Assembly (NCBI RefSeq): GCF_003255815.1
Contig: NC_037672.1
Span: forward strand, 106,031,262-106,095,261
Source: Theropithecus gelada
Taxonomy: Eukaryota; Chordata; Mammalia; Primates; Cercopithecidae
DNA length: 64,000 bases
Reading direction: 5' to 3'
Each line of letters starts with the position of its first letter. Position 1 is the first letter of the stretch. The translations under genes were made by a program, and so were the position numbers. The notes under the pieces were generated by a model. That model did no database searches, was not told where the DNA came from, and saw only the letters and a program-made list of their open reading frames with translations. Positions 48,436 to 60,552 of this stretch are shown here, piece after piece.

Positions 48436-51137
48436 AACAAAATAGATTGACCTCTAGCCAGATTAATAAAGAAGAAGAGAGAGAAGAATCAAATAGATGC
48501 AATAAAAAATGATATAGGGGATTTCACCACTGATCCCACGGAAATACAAATGACTGTCAGAGAATACTATAAACACCTCTACACAAATAAACTAGAAAAT
48601 CTAGAAGAAATTGATAAATTCTTGGACACATACACTCTCCCAAGACTAAACCAGGAAGAAGTCAAATCCCTGAATAGACCAATAACAAATTCTGAAATTG
48701 AGGCAGTAATTAATAGCTTACCAACCAAAAAAAGCCTTGGACCACGCGGATTTACAGCAGAATTCCACAAGAGGTACAAAGAGGAGCTGGTACCATTTCT
48801 TCTGAAACTATTCCAAACAATAGAAAAAGAGGGACTCCTCCCTAACTCATTTTATGAGGCCAGCATCATCCTGATACCAAAACCTGGCAGAAACACAACA
48901 AAAGAAGAAATTTTCAGGCCAATATCTCTGATGAACATTGATGCAAAAATCCTCAATAAAATACTGGCAAACCAAATCCAGCAGCATATCAAAAAGCTTA
49001 TCTACCATGATCAGGTTGGCTTCATCCCTGGGATGCAAGACTGGTTCAACATACAAAATCAATAAACGTAATCCATCACATAAACAGAACCAATGACAAA
49101 AACCACATGATTATCTCAATAGATGCAGAAAATGCCTTCAACAAAATTCAACACCCCTTCATGCTAAAACCTCTCAATAAACTAGGTATCAATGGAACGT
49201 ATCTCAAAATAATAAGAGCTATTTATGACAAACCCACAGCCACTATCATACTGAATAGGCAAAAGCTGGAAGCATTCTGTTTGAAAACTGGCATAAGACA
49301 AGGATGCCCTCTCTCACCACTCCTATTCAACATAGTATTGCAAGTTTTGGCCAGGGCAATCGGGCAAGAGAAGAAAATAAAGGGTATTCAGATAGGAAGA
49401 GAGGAAGTCAAATTGTCTCTGTTTGCAGATGACATGATTGTATATTTAAAAAACCCCATCATCTCAGCTCAAAATCTCCTTAAGCTGATAAGCAACTTCA
49501 GCAAAGTCTCAGGATACAAAATCAATGTGCAAAAATTACAAGCATTCCTATACATCAGTAACAGACAGAGAACCAAATCATGAATGAACTCCCATTCACA
49601 ATTGCTACAAAGAGATTAAAATACCTAGGAATACAACTTACAAGGGATGTAAAGGACCTCTTCAAGGAGAACTACAAACCACTGTTCAAGGAAATAAGAG
49701 AAGACACAAACAAATGGAAAAACATTCCATGCTCATGGTTAGGAAAAATCAATATCATGTAAATGGCCATACTGCCCAAAGTTATTTATAGATTCAATGC
49801 TATCCCCATCAAGCTACCACTGACTTTCTTCACAGAATTGGAAAAAACTACTTTAAACTTCATATGGAACCAAAAAAGAGCCTGCATAGCCAAGACAATT
49901 CTAAGCAAAAAGAACAGAGCTGGAGGCATCACACTACCTGACTTCAAACTATACTACAAAGCTACAGCAACCAAAACAGCATGGTACTGTTACCAAAACA
50001 GATATATAGAGCAATAGAACAGAATGGAGGCCTCAGAAATAACACCACACATCTACAACCATCTGATCTTTGACAAACCTGATACAACCTAACACAAACA
50101 AGCAATGGGGAAAAGATTCCCTATTCAATAAATGGTGTTGAGAAAACTGGATAGCCATATGAAGAAAACTGAAACTGTACTTCTTCCTTATATCTTATAG
50201 AAAAATCAACTTAAGATGGATTAAAGACTTAAATGCAAGACCTAAAACCGTAAAAATCCTAGAAGAAAACCTAGGCAATACCATTTAGGACATAGGCATG
50301 GGCAAAAACTCCTAAAACAGCAAAAGCAATGGCAACAAAAGCCAAAAATGACAAATGGGATCTAATTAAACTAAAGAGCTTCTGCACAGCAAAAGAAACT
50401 ATCATCAGAGTCAACAGGCAAACTACAGAATGGGAGAAAATTTTTGCAATCTATCCATCTGACAAAGGGCTAATATCCAGAATCTACAAAGAACTTAAAC
50501 AAAATTACAAGAATAAAAAAAAAAAGCCATCAAAAAGTGGGCAAAGGATATGAACAGACACTTCTCAAAAAAAGACATTTATGCAGCCAACAAACATATG
50601 AAAAAATGCTCATCATCACTGGTCATCAGACAAATGCAAATCAAAACCACAATGAGATACCATCTCATGCCAGTTAGAATGGCAATCATTAAAAAGTCAG
50701 GAAACAACAGATGCTGGAGAGGATGTGGAGAAATAGGAATGCTTTTACACGTTGGTGGGAGTGTAAATTAGTTCAACCATTGTGGAAGACAGTGTGGCAA
50801 TTCCTCAAGGATCTAGAACTAGAAATACCATTTGACCTAGCAATCCCATTAATGGGTATATGATTATAAATTATTCTACTATAAAGACACATGCACCCAT
50901 ATGTTTATTGCAGTACTATTCACGATAACAAAGACTTGGAACCAACCCAAATGTCCATCAATGATAGACTGGATAAAGAAAATGTGGCACATATGCACCA
51001 TGGAATACTATGCAGCCATAAAAAGGATGAGTTCCTGTCCTTTGCAGGGACATGGATGAAGCTGGAAACCACTCAGCGAACTATCACAAGGACAGAAAAC
51101 CAAACATCGCATGTTCTCACTCATAACTGGGAGTTGA
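47331..51137 (+). pseudogene. L1PA ORF2p relic (endonuclease-reverse transcriptase), inactivated
   Basis: The ORF2 start ATGACAGGATCAAATTCACA lies at 47331, but codon 13 is TGA. Endonuclease text is open at 47517-47729 (LNIYAPNIGAP), the Z/RT N-terminal region at 48189-49065, and the RT palm at 49107-49583, including the catalytic motif LFADDM (about 49420-49440). Thumb and C-terminal pieces run 49580-50771, including NRCWRGCGEIG of the Cys-rich region. The frame ends at TGA 51135-51137. Lesions include many stops and frameshifts, an A(18) expansion after 47524 and a T(26) expansion at 48403-48428. The order and spacing are those of a full ORF2, so it was probably once complete. Confidence 0.88.
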
Positions 51138-51361
51138 ACAATGAGAACACATGGACACAGGGAGGGGAACATCAAACACCGGGGCCTGTCAGGGGGTAGG
51201 GCACTAGGGGAGGGATAGCATTACAAGAAATACCTAATGTAGGTGATGGGTCGATGGGTGCAGCAAATCACCATTGCACATGTATACCTATGTCACAGAA
51301 CTGCACATTCTGCACATGTACCCTGGAACTTAAAGTATAACAAAAAGAAAGAAAAAAAAAA

Positions 51362-51573
51362 GATATGGCAAATTACTTATTATACTGTTAAATGAAAAAA
51401 AGATTATAAGTGGTACATACAATATGAGTTCAATCTTTTTAAAATATATATGTAGACAAAAGAACAAATTATATACTCAAGAATGTTAATTTTAATTTTC
51501 TTGTTTGTGCTTTTCCTTGTAATTTCTAAACTTTCTGCAATAAACACACCATTTTTACAGTTAAAACAAAATG
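51362..51573 (+). mobile_element. Probable 3'-transduced segment (L1MB/L1MC 3'UTR) with poly(A) signal
   Basis: The text 'gatatggcaaattac...tactgttaaatgaaaaaaagattataag...aatttctaaactttctgcaataaa' resembles an L1MB/L1MC 3'UTR, not the L1PA or the host L1. AATAAA (51539-51544) is followed 19 bases later by AAAACAAAA (51563-51571), as a cleavage and polyadenylation remnant would be. Confidence 0.65.
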
Positions 51574-51899
51574 TGGTGTATATATACCATGGAATACTAC
51601 TCAGCCATAAAAAGGAATGAAATAATGGCATTTGCAACAACCTGGATGGAATTGGAGACATTATTCTAAGCAAAGTAACTCAGGAATGGAAAACTAAACA
51701 TTGTATGTTCTCATTCATAAGTGGGAGCTAAGGTATGAGGATGCAAAGGCATAAGAATGATACAATGGACTTTGGGGACTCAGAGGAAGGCATGGGAGTG
51801 AGGTGATGGATAAAAGACTACAGATTGGGTACAGTGTACTCTGCTCGGGTGATGGGTGTACCAAAATCTCAGAAATCACTGCTAAAGAACTTATTCATG

Positions 51900-52213
51900 G
51901 GCCGGGCGTGGTGGCTTAAGCCTGTAATCCCAGCACTTTGGGAGGCCGAGACGGGTGGATCACGAACGAGGTCAGGAGATCGAGACCATCCTGGCTAACA
52001 AAGTGAAACCCCGTCTCTACTAAAAAATACAAAAAACTAGCCGGGTGAGTTGGCGGGTGCCCATAGTCCCAGCTACTCGGGAGGCTGAGGCAGGAGAATG
52101 GCGTGAAGGCGTGAACCCGAGAGGCGGAGCTTGCAGTGAACTGAGATCTGGCCACTGCACTCCAGCCCGGGCGACAGAGCGAGACTCCGTCTCAAAAAAA
52201 AAAAAAAAAAAAA
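51900..52213 (+). mobile_element. Young AluY (Old World monkey AluYR-like), plus strand
   Basis: Full length with many intact CpGs. The target duplication AAAGAACTTATTCATG is perfect (51884-51899 and 52214-52229). Diagnostic text: GGCTTAAGCCTGTAATCC, GAGACGGGTGGATCACGA, CTACTAAAAAATACAAAAAA, GAGATCTGGCCACTGC. A short internal duplication (GGCGTGAAGGCGTGAACC) lies near 52101-52118. Confidence 0.93.
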
Positions 52214-52290
52214 AAAGAACTTATTCATGTAACCAAACACCACCTGTTCTTCTAAAAATCAATTGAAATTAAATAAATAAATAAATAATA

Positions 52291-52534
52291 AAATGTATGT
52301 AGACTTTTAGTAGTCAGATCAAATACACAGAGGATAAAATTATTTAGATTTTTTTCGGATTGAATGGAGATCAAGATATAACAAAGCACCAGAAAGTTTT
52401 CTTGTGAAGAGTTTTAGCATTGTATATCATAGCTCAATCCTTTTTGGAAAAGTCCAGAAAATTATTTGAATCTTAGGAAATCTCTATATGAAAAGGCTAT
52501 GTACTTTATAATTGACCTTTAATTTCATATCAGC
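52291..52534. other. Unique sequence
   Basis: No feature recognised. Confidence 0.5.
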
Positions 52535-52640
52535 ACATTATTAATCTATTCAACAAATACTTCTTGAAACACACCATGTCCCAGGATCTGCACAAAGCAG
52601 TGAACAAAATAGTCAAGCTTCCCATGATCATGGCCCACTA
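52535..52640 (-). mobile_element. L2 LINE 3' fragment
   Basis: 'ctattcaacaaatacttcttgaaacacaccatgtcccagg...gcagtgaacaaaatagtcaagcttcccatgatcatggcc' is antisense L2. Confidence 0.65.
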
Positions 52641-52644
52641 TTCT

Positions 52645-52950
52645 AGACCAGCACTAATCAATAAATCCAATTGCTACCAGATCCGTGTGGCTAGACCAAG
52701 TCGAAAGGTGCTGTAAGTGTAAAATACATACTGGATTTCCAACACTTAGTGTGAAAAAATAAGTTAAATATCTCACTAATCATTTTTACATTGATTACAT
52801 GTTAAAATGATAATATTTTGGCCATATTAATGGAAGTAGATGTTACAATTAGCTTCACCTGTTTCTCTTTACTCTTTTAATGTGGCCACTAGAGAATTTT
52901 AAATCACATATTCAGCTTATACTCTATTTCCACTGGACAGCACTGTTCTA
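52645..52950. mobile_element. Nonautonomous hAT-type DNA transposon remnant
   Basis: The ends CCAGCACTAATCAATAAATCC and 'tttccactggacagcactgttctaga', with interior 'gtgtggctagaccaagt', 'aaaatacatactggatttcc' and 'taatgtggccactagagaatttt', follow a common mammalian MITE (MER33-like by memory). The name is uncertain. Confidence 0.6.
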
Positions 52951-53085
52951 GATCAGGGGCTCTCAAACTTCCCTGTATGCAAAATTGTACAGGAAGCTTT
53001 AAAGATACAGATTCCCAGACTCCACCCTCAGAAAGATTCTTATCCTATTAGTCTGGACTGGGACTCTTGTGCTGACATTTCTTTT
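52951..53085 (+). mobile_element. MER5A-like hAT-Charlie fragment
   Basis: 'caggggctctcaaacttccctgtatgc...aagatacagattcccagactccaccctcagaaagattctta...' follows the MER5A consensus, truncated at the right. Confidence 0.6.
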
Positions 53086-53229
53086 TAAATCTCCCAACTG
53101 AGACAATATACAACTCTTCCAGGGTCTGTGGAAGACAGATATCTGCCCTAGCCCTCTGGAATATATCCATTTGGTCATCCTCTAATGGGCATCCTCTCTG
53201 TTTGTAGTGACATTTAAATGCATTCAAAA

Positions 53230-53745
53230 ATTGTTTGATAATTCATTCTTTGAAAAATGGAGTTTAATTCCCTTCCTCTTCTGTGTGGAAAGGTCTCAAT
53301 GACTGGCTTCTAACTAACAGAATGTGGCAGAAGTGACAGTATATGACTTCCAAGACTAAGTCATAAAAAGCATGTGGCTTCCTTCTTGCACTCTCTCTTC
53401 TCTGTCCTGGGAGAAGCCATCTACCACGTCATGAAGGCACTCAAGCAGCCCAGTGGAAAGGCCCACTGGGTAAGAAATTGAAGCCTCCTGCCGACAGCCA
53501 GGAGGAACCAGCCGGGCATGTAAGTGAAACACCTTGGAAAAGGATCATCTGACCTCAGTCAGACCTTTAGATGCCTGCAGCCGTGACCAATATCTGCAAC
53601 TTCATGAGAAATCCTGAGCCAAAACCACCCAACTAAGTCAATCCCAGATTTTTGATGTACAGAGACTGATGAGATAATACAGGTTTATTGTTTTAGATTG
53701 CTAAGTTTTAGGTAATTTTTGTGCAGCAATAAATACCTAACATGC
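53230..53745 (+). mobile_element. MLT1-like (ERVL-MaLR) LTR remnant
   Basis: 'agaatgtggcagaagtgac', 'tgggagaagccatctaccacgtcatgaaggcactcaagcagcc' and the terminal 'gttttagattgctaagttttaggtaatttttgtgcagcaataaatacctaaca' follow MLT1-class LTR ends. It is ancient and diverged. Confidence 0.6.
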
Positions 53746-56430
53746 TGTGACACTGGGTCTCACCACTCCTCATCATTACCTCACCAAGGCCATCTCCTAT
53801 GGTGAACTGCCCCAGTAACTTGGCGCCATTTATGAGGGTACTGCACGGTTTTCCTTTTCCAGGTGAGAGCCCAGTAGCCACAGGCAACCATGTTGTTGTG
53901 AGGATCTTCCCACTAGGTGGGCACCCAGAGAGGTGCCTCAGTGTTGGCAGTCAGCAATCACATAGCCCAGCTGCCTGGGATCTGCACACAGGCTGCAGCT
54001 TTGATGCCTTGCTGGTGGTAACACAGCGTGGCACTTGGTGAAAAGGCACCAGAATAACTTTCTGGGTCCTTTGACCTTTGCTAGGGGCGTGAATTTTGGT
54101 GTGTCTCCACCCTCCTCCCCAGTCTGTTTTCACTCTTCTCAACCTCCATCCTAAAACAAAGCTCCCCTTCAAAACAGGGCTGCTGAGAAACACACGGGCA
54201 CATCCATGCCCATTTCTATTGTTCCTGGCTGCAAATTCCCTCTTGCCCAGCCGTTTCTCGCTTCCTGCATATGTCTGTAGACCCATAGCTGCAACTGCCT
54301 ATGATTGCAATTTTATCCCTACTTCTGATATTATATACATCCCAATTTCCCCTTTGCCTCCCCAAACATACTCCACTGTCCACATCCCCTACGTTTCCTG
54401 GCACATAGAAACTAGTACAATACACACTTCTACACAGGTTTTTCTCCCTGGAGGAAGCAATGAAGGAAGCGTTATGCCAGTCTTGGTCGATTACAGAAAG
54501 AACTATTGTAGATTCATAGTCTTGGTCAAGAAATTCTGCTCTAGTTGGTTTGGCAATAATACTAACAGAAAAGTAATAATGCTTAACTTCCTTTTTTGAT
54601 AGCATTGTTTTAAGTTAAATTCCTTCAACTTGAAGTTCTTTAAGATTTATAAGGTTAGGAGCTAGTTTCAGTTCACTAGATCCCCCAAGTTTCTCTAAAA
54701 TGAACACCTAAGTATTAACATTAATCAAATGCTTTTTGGGTTTTTTTCCAGCGCAAAAGTGGAAACAAAGCTTACTTTATTCCTAAAGTGTTTCCCCCCA
54801 TGTTTTTGCCTGGCCTGAAATCAGACTCATGTTCTAAAAAGGAGCGATTAAGTGCAGACTTCTGTTTTAACAGGATGTATTTAAGGCAGCCAGGAGCATT
54901 CTCCCTGCGTTAAGTTGAAAGGTCTTAATCAGAATGAAAAATTGATTACTTGTCTTGACATATGAGTCACTTATTGTTACAAGCAGCTATCCATTTAAGT
55001 GTATGATATTTCAGCTTTGCATAAATAACTTCTCCTTTCTTTTTGACTCTATAAATATGCAGGTTCAAACACAAGAACATCTGACTCTAGGGGGCTTGTG
55101 TCTGAGTCTTGAACCGGGCTGTCAAAGGGTAATTCAGATTTCTCCCCTCTATCCCCACTCACACACGCTTTTTGAATGTTCTTCTATCCTGTGCCTCCCG
55201 CTTTACTCTCTTCCACCTCAAACAGATAATCCATGTTTTTCAAAAGGTGCCTTGTTACTGAAAAGATAACTGGAAACTCACCAGCTTGCATTTTAGGCTA
55301 CTGGGCTTCACTCCTTTTAATAACAGACAAAGGAGAAGTCCGCTAATGATGTTGACCCACCTCGCCTTCTGTTTGTGTAATGTTTGAAAGAGGTTTTGTT
55401 ATCGTTAGACATTCCTGAACAATCGCTCTCAGAACATCAAGCACCGAGCAGAGCGGAGAGGTGAGAGTCAGGATGGGGGCGGGGGATCGGAAAGGCTCCT
55501 GGTCCAGTCCTCCCTGCTTGTTCAGCGCCATCTACTGGGGGATTACAATGCGACTTCAGAAACAAGAGCTCATGTGGTCCTGAATACAGGGAGGGTTTTA
55601 CATCCATCGTCACAGGTGGCACATAGTTACTCACTCTTTATCATGCATGGGTTACATATATGCGCATTTTGAATTATAAACAACAAATATTTAATCTTGT
55701 TATTTAATCTTATATTGTCTCTAACCTAAGATATTTGACTCATTAACTTGTCCTTGATGAGTGGGCAGAGAATGCAAATAATTGTAATATCATCAAAGCA
55801 AGTAACACCTGGAAAAATCTCACAAACAGCATTCCAAAGTTGGATAAAATAGAATGCTGTTCTAGCGTGGCTCTTTATTACAGTTTATTATCTTTCAAAC
55901 TACATTATTTTAAGATAAACTGATATATAAAAATAATTTTTTAGATAATCAAAATTTTAAGCACCACAATGTTTAATATTATTTTCAAAGGAATACCAAG
56001 GAAAATCAAAATTTTATGCATGACCAAGAGCTGTTTATTATGAACATCATTTACTATGCAAGTCCTCAAGAACAATTATAATACATGGAACTGTTTGCCC
56101 TCATGCTAAAAGCTCCTTTTCTAGTTAAGTTCTTGTCTCTTCTTTTCATTGCTTTTCTTCCTTCTTATATCCAAAGTAATTCTACCTTCCTGTAGCACCC
56201 TATGCATGCACCACATGTCTTCATTTTTTACTTATTTTAAACTTACTGGTAGGCAATCATATAACTAAATTTAGTAGAAGAAGTGAAAACTGCTGTGGCT
56301 CATCTATGACTAAAGTGTACATGTAATGAATGAAATTTGTGACAACACTTGCCTGTCTTATTCCACTTTATTCTGAACTAGCAGATGTCTTCAAGAAAAT
56401 TGAAATGGCTGACTAAGCCACTTTCAAATA
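53746..56430. other. Unique sequence (2.7 kb), candidate regulatory content
   Basis: The longest repeat-poor stretch. Overlapping open frames on both strands at 54096-54605 (167 and 129 codons) show no domain and look like chance. The GC-richer patch at 55430-55560 contains the CTCF-like motif. Confidence 0.55.
55523..55538 (-). promoter_or_regulatory. CTCF-binding-site-like motif
   Basis: CAGCGCCATCTACTGG matches the reverse complement of the CTCF core (CCASYAGRKGGCGC family), giving a minus-orientation motif. It lies in repeat-free, locally GC-rich sequence, which supports but does not prove function. Confidence 0.6.
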
Positions 56431-56779
56431 CAGCAGTCCCCAACCTTTTTGGCACCAGGAACCAGTTTCGTGAAAGACACTTTTGCCACATACATCGGGG
56501 TAGGGGAAGGTGGGGCAGAGAATGGTTTTGGGATGTTACTTTTTCACCTCAGATCATCAGGCATTAATTATTAATTAGATTCTCATAAGGAACATGCAAC
56601 CTAGATCCCTCGCATGTGCAGTTCACAATGGGGTTTGCTCTCCTATGACAATCTAATGCCACTGCTGATCTGACAAGAGGCGGAGTTTAGGCAGTAATGC
56701 TCGCTTGCCTCACTCACCTCCTGCTGTGCGGCCCGGTTCCTAACAGGCTACAGACCACTACCCCTGCTGGGGTCACCTG
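56431..56779 (-). mobile_element. MER1B-like hAT-Charlie element, minus strand
   Basis: A full-length 349-bp element with inverted ends CAGCAGTCCCCAACC and GGGGTCACCTG. The 8-bp flanks TTCAAATA/TTCAATAA (6/8 match) agree with the 8-bp hAT target duplication. Interior text such as 'attagattctcataaggaacatgcaacctagatccctcgcatgtgcagttcacaatggg' is characteristic. Confidence 0.88.
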
Positions 56780-57685
56780 TTCAATAAGTTAAATGCAGTC
56801 GATTTGGGTATACTAGTAGTTAAGGGACATTTGCCAAAATATATGTTCACATAGAAAATTTAGAAAAGGCCCAACTCAACTGGTACAACAACATAAGGCA
56901 GATACTCTGTTAAATACTCCCAACAGTACAGTTATGTTAATTTCATTTCCTGACTAGTTTATGGATTGCTTCCTTTTTGAAACCAAGCAGGGATAAATGA
57001 GAACTAACTGGACATTCTTAACTTTCTACTCAGTCACAGACTCCTTTTAATCCAACAATTTAGCAGCTGATATAAACTAACAAGATAGTTACTTTTTATT
57101 ATCCATGACATTCTAATCCAGTTCTAGAATAACAGGTGGACTCTAGAAGATGGTAATAGCTATATGTTGCTCTACTCATAGGTTAGCTCCCCAGGGGCAT
57201 ATCCCATTCTGTGGGAGCTGATGCTTATACCACTTGGAGAGCTCTTTAAGAAACAGAACTTAAAAGTACCATTAGGTAAGAAAGTGACTATTTAAGAATA
57301 ATTTTACAAAAGTGGCAAATACTATAAGCATCACAAAATCCAGGTTAACAGAATGTGTGTACTAACTACCTGACACTTCTGAAATATTTTTCTACTTTTT
57401 AATCTGCATGCTCTTTGAATGCCTCTTTAAATGAAAATTTTATAATTTTCTATAGCAACAATGAAGGGTACTTTTGTGTTTCCTCTAGCAGAAGTTCTTT
57501 CATTTTAGACAAATTTTAGAAACAATGGGAAAAAATGTAGCTTCTACAAAAGGAAATGTGGAATTACCACCTAAGGGATGAGCTTGGCCTTCTGAAGGAA
57601 TAAACGAAAAGAATATTAGTTAATGTGCAGGGATCTAGTTAAGTTTATTTTGGAAATGGTTTTGATACTATCAATGAAAGGCAAT
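56780..57685. other. Unique AT-rich sequence
   Basis: No recognisable repeat or gene. Confidence 0.5.
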
Positions 57686-57689
57686 AGTG

Positions 57690-57830
57690 TATCCCGGCGT
57701 TTAACAGCTTGGACCACTTAAAACTGTGTGACTTTGGGAACTAACAATTTCTTTGCACTGCAGTTTACTAATATCATAAAGTTACTGGAAGGATTTAGAA
57801 GGTTAATGTAACATATTTAACACAGTGCTT
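57690..57830 (+). mobile_element. MIR SINE remnant, plus strand
   Basis: 'cttaaaactgtgtgactttgggaactaacaatttctttgcactgcagtttac...aacacagtgcttg' is sense MIR. Confidence 0.6.
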
Positions 57831-58160
57831 GTCTTGTTGTTGTTTTGCTTCACTTATGAATTGTTTTGCTTTAAATATTAACAGTAGTCAAAAAAAAAAT
57901 CAAATAAACTCCCCCAGTGATGCTGATGCACAGCCAGGAATGGAGACCACCAGGCCACACTTGTACCAAAAATCTAGCTTCTTTGATAGGACATGCTTTG
58001 GGGATAGGTTGAGAGAAAAAACAGTAAAATGATTCCTTGTCTAGTGAAGAAGAAATACATTCATTTTAAGCCAACTTTGCAGCCACAAAATATGATGGAT
58101 TTAAAGACTTGTTTGGTCATGTTTCCAAATATCAGGAAAAAACGTTTTTAAAAAAGGTAC
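57831..58160. other. Unique sequence
   Basis: No feature recognised. Confidence 0.5.
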
Positions 58161-58169
58161 TTTACGTCA

Positions 58170-60552
58170 AAAAGTTTATCCACCATGAACAAGTTGACTT
58201 CATCCCTGGGATGCAAGGCTGGTTCAACATATGAAAATCAATAAACATAATCCATCACATAAACAGAACCAATGACAAAAACCACTTGATTAATCTCAAT
58301 AGATGCAGAAAGGCCTTCAATAAAATTCAGCATCCCTTTGTTAAAAACTCTCAATAAACTAAGGATTGATGGAACATATCTCAAAATAATAAGAGCTATT
58401 TATGACAAACCCACAGCCAATATCATACTGAATGGGCAAAAACTGGAAGCACTCCCTTTGAAAACTGGCACATAACAAATGCCCTCTCTCACCACTCCTA
58501 TTCAACAAGGAAGTATTGGAAGTTCTGGCCAGGGCAATAAAGCAAGAAAAAGAAATAAAGTGTATTCAAATAGGAAGAGAGAAAGTCAAATTGACTCTGT
58601 TTGCAGATGACATGATCCTATATTTTAAAAATCCCATTATCTCAGCCCAAAAGCTTCTCAAACTAATAAGCAAAATTCAGCAAAATCTCAGGGCACAAAA
58701 TCAATGTGCAAAAATCACAAGCATTCCTATACACCAACAATAGACAAGCAAAGAACCAAATTATGAATGAACTCCCTTCACAATTGCTACAAAGAGAATA
58801 AAGTACCTAGGAATTCAGCTAGCAAGGGACATGAAGGGCCTCTTCAAGGGGAACTACAAACCACTGCTCAAGGAAATCAGAGAGGGCACAAACAAATGGA
58901 AAGACATTCCATCCTCATGGATAGGAAGAATCAATATCATGAAAATGGCCATACTGCCCAAAGTTATTTATAGATTCAATGCTATTCCCATCAAACTACC
59001 ATTGACATTCTTCCCGGAATTAGAAAAAAACTACTTTAAAATTCATATGAAATTTTAAAGAGCCTATATAGTCAAATCAATCCTAAGCAAAAAAAAAAAC
59101 AAAAAAAAAAAAAACAAAGCTAGAGGCATCATGCTACCTGACTTCAAACTATACAACAAGGCTACAGTAAGCAAAAGAGCATGGTAGTGGTACCAAAACA
59201 GACATATAGACCAATGAAACAGAACAGAGACCTCAGAAATAACACCACATCTACAACCATCTGATCTTCAACAAACCTGAAAAAAATAAGAAATGGGGAA
59301 AGAATTCCCTATTTAATAAATGGTGCTGGGAAAACTGGCTAACCATGTGCATACATCTGAAACTGGACCCCTTCCTTACACCTTATACAAAAATTAACTC
59401 AAGATGGATTAAAGACTTAAATGTAAAACCCAAAACCATAAAAACCCTAGAAGAAAACCTAGGCAATACCATTCAGGACATAGGCATGGGCAAAGACTTC
59501 ATGACTAAAATACCAAAAGCAATTGCAACAAAAGCTAAAATTGACAAATGATATCTAATTAAACTAAAGAGTTTCTGTACAGCCAAAGAAACTATCATCA
59601 GAGTCAACAGGCAACCTACAGAATGGGAGAAAAATTTTTGCAATCTGCCCATCTTACAAAGGTCTAATATTTAGAATTTACAAGAACCTTAAACAAATTC
59701 ACAAGAAAAAAACAAACAACCTCATCAAAAAGTGGGCAAAGGTTATGAACAGATATTTCTCAAAAGGAGACATTTATGTGACCAACAAACATATGAAATA
59801 AAGCTCAACATCACTGATAATTAAAGAAATGCAAATCAAAACCACAATGAGATACCATCTCATGCCTCTCAGAATGGTGATTATTAAAAATTCAAGAAAC
59901 AACAGATGCTGGCAAGGCTGTGAAGAAATAGGAATATTTTTACACTGTTGGTGGGAAGGTAAATTAGTTCAACCATTGTAGAAGACAGTGTGGTGATTTC
60001 TCAAGGATCTAGAACCAGAAATACCATTTGATCCAGCAATCCCATTACTGGGTATATACCCAAAGGAATATAAATCATTCTTTTATGAGATACATGCACA
60101 TGTATGTTTATTGCAGCACTATTCACAATAACAAAGACATGGAACCAACCCAAATGCTCATCAATGTAGACTGGATTTTAAAAAATGTGGTACATATACA
60201 CCATGGAATACTATGCAGCAATAAAAAGGAATGAGATCATGTCCTTTGCAGGGACATGGATGAAGATGGAAACCATCATCCTCAGCAAACTAACACAGAA
60301 ACAGAAAACCAAAGATTTTCTGTTTGGTTCTCACTCATAAGTGGGAGCTGAACGATGAGCAAATATGGACACAGAGAGGGGAACAACACACATCAGGGCC
60401 TGTCACAGGGAGCAAGGGGAGGGAGAGTATCAGGACAAATAGCTAACGCATGCATGGCTTAATACCTTGGTGATGGGTTGATAGGTGCAGCAAACCACCA
60501 TGGTACACATTTACCTATGTAACAAACCTGCACGTTCTGTACATGTATCCTG
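58170..60552 (+). mobile_element. Older L1PA (about L1PA10-16) fragment, truncated at 5' end and lacking poly(A)
   Basis: Begins abruptly within the ORF2 RT ('gtcaaaaagtttatccaccatgaacaagttg'). It runs through the FADDM-type motif (about 58600), the C-terminal region and a 3'UTR ('taacgcatgcatggcttaataccttggtgatggg', 'acctatgtaacaaacctgcacgttctgtacatgtatcctgg'). It stops about 20 bp short of the normal L1 3' end, with no A-tail. The ORF2 relic is broken into small frames by stops and indels, including an A-rich expansion at 59087-59115. Confidence 0.88.

Larger units (their letters stand above)
44912..51573 (+). mobile_element. Near full-length L1PA (about L1PA7-8 age) with apparent transduced flanks
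   Basis: A complete-looking element: 5'UTR from about 44921 ('caagatggctgaataggaacaactctagtctacagctccc'), ORF1 relic, ORF2 relic, 3'UTR with a G-rich tract near 51181-51225, and an A-rich tail at 51340-51361. It is followed by 212 bp of other sequence before the host L1 resumes at 51574. The host text on either side (gaagaaaatg / aaacaaaatg) gives an imperfect short target duplication. The extra 3' sequence and 9 bp at the 5' end (AGGTAGATC) both look like L1MB/L1MC 3'UTR. Confidence 0.85.
42460..52290 (+). mobile_element. Host L1 (L1PB/L1MA-like), internally deleted and split by later insertions
   Basis: Three blocks belong to one older L1. Block one, 42460-44911, begins with 5'UTR-like text ('tatggctgaataggag', 42480) that jumps near 42645 to the middle of ORF2 ('gggatgcagggatggttcaacatc'). 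It continues through the RT (FADDM-type region about 43340-43375) to the ORF2 end. Block two, 51574-51899, resumes exactly where block one stopped (...gaagaaaatg | tggtgtatatatacc). Block three, 52230-52290, is the 3' terminus. An Alu (43025-43324), a 6.66-kb L1PA insertion and an AluY interrupt it. All frames are decayed. Confidence 0.8.

Noticed and set aside
48189..48512. Possible separate small gene
   Set aside because: It is the L1 ORF2 linker region, interrupted by a T(26) expansion.
54096..54605. Overlapping open frames of 167 codons (plus) and 129 codons (minus) in unique DNA
   Set aside because: No domain, signal or repeat structure. A few frames of this size are expected by chance across six frames of 64 kb. 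No splice or promoter context was seen.
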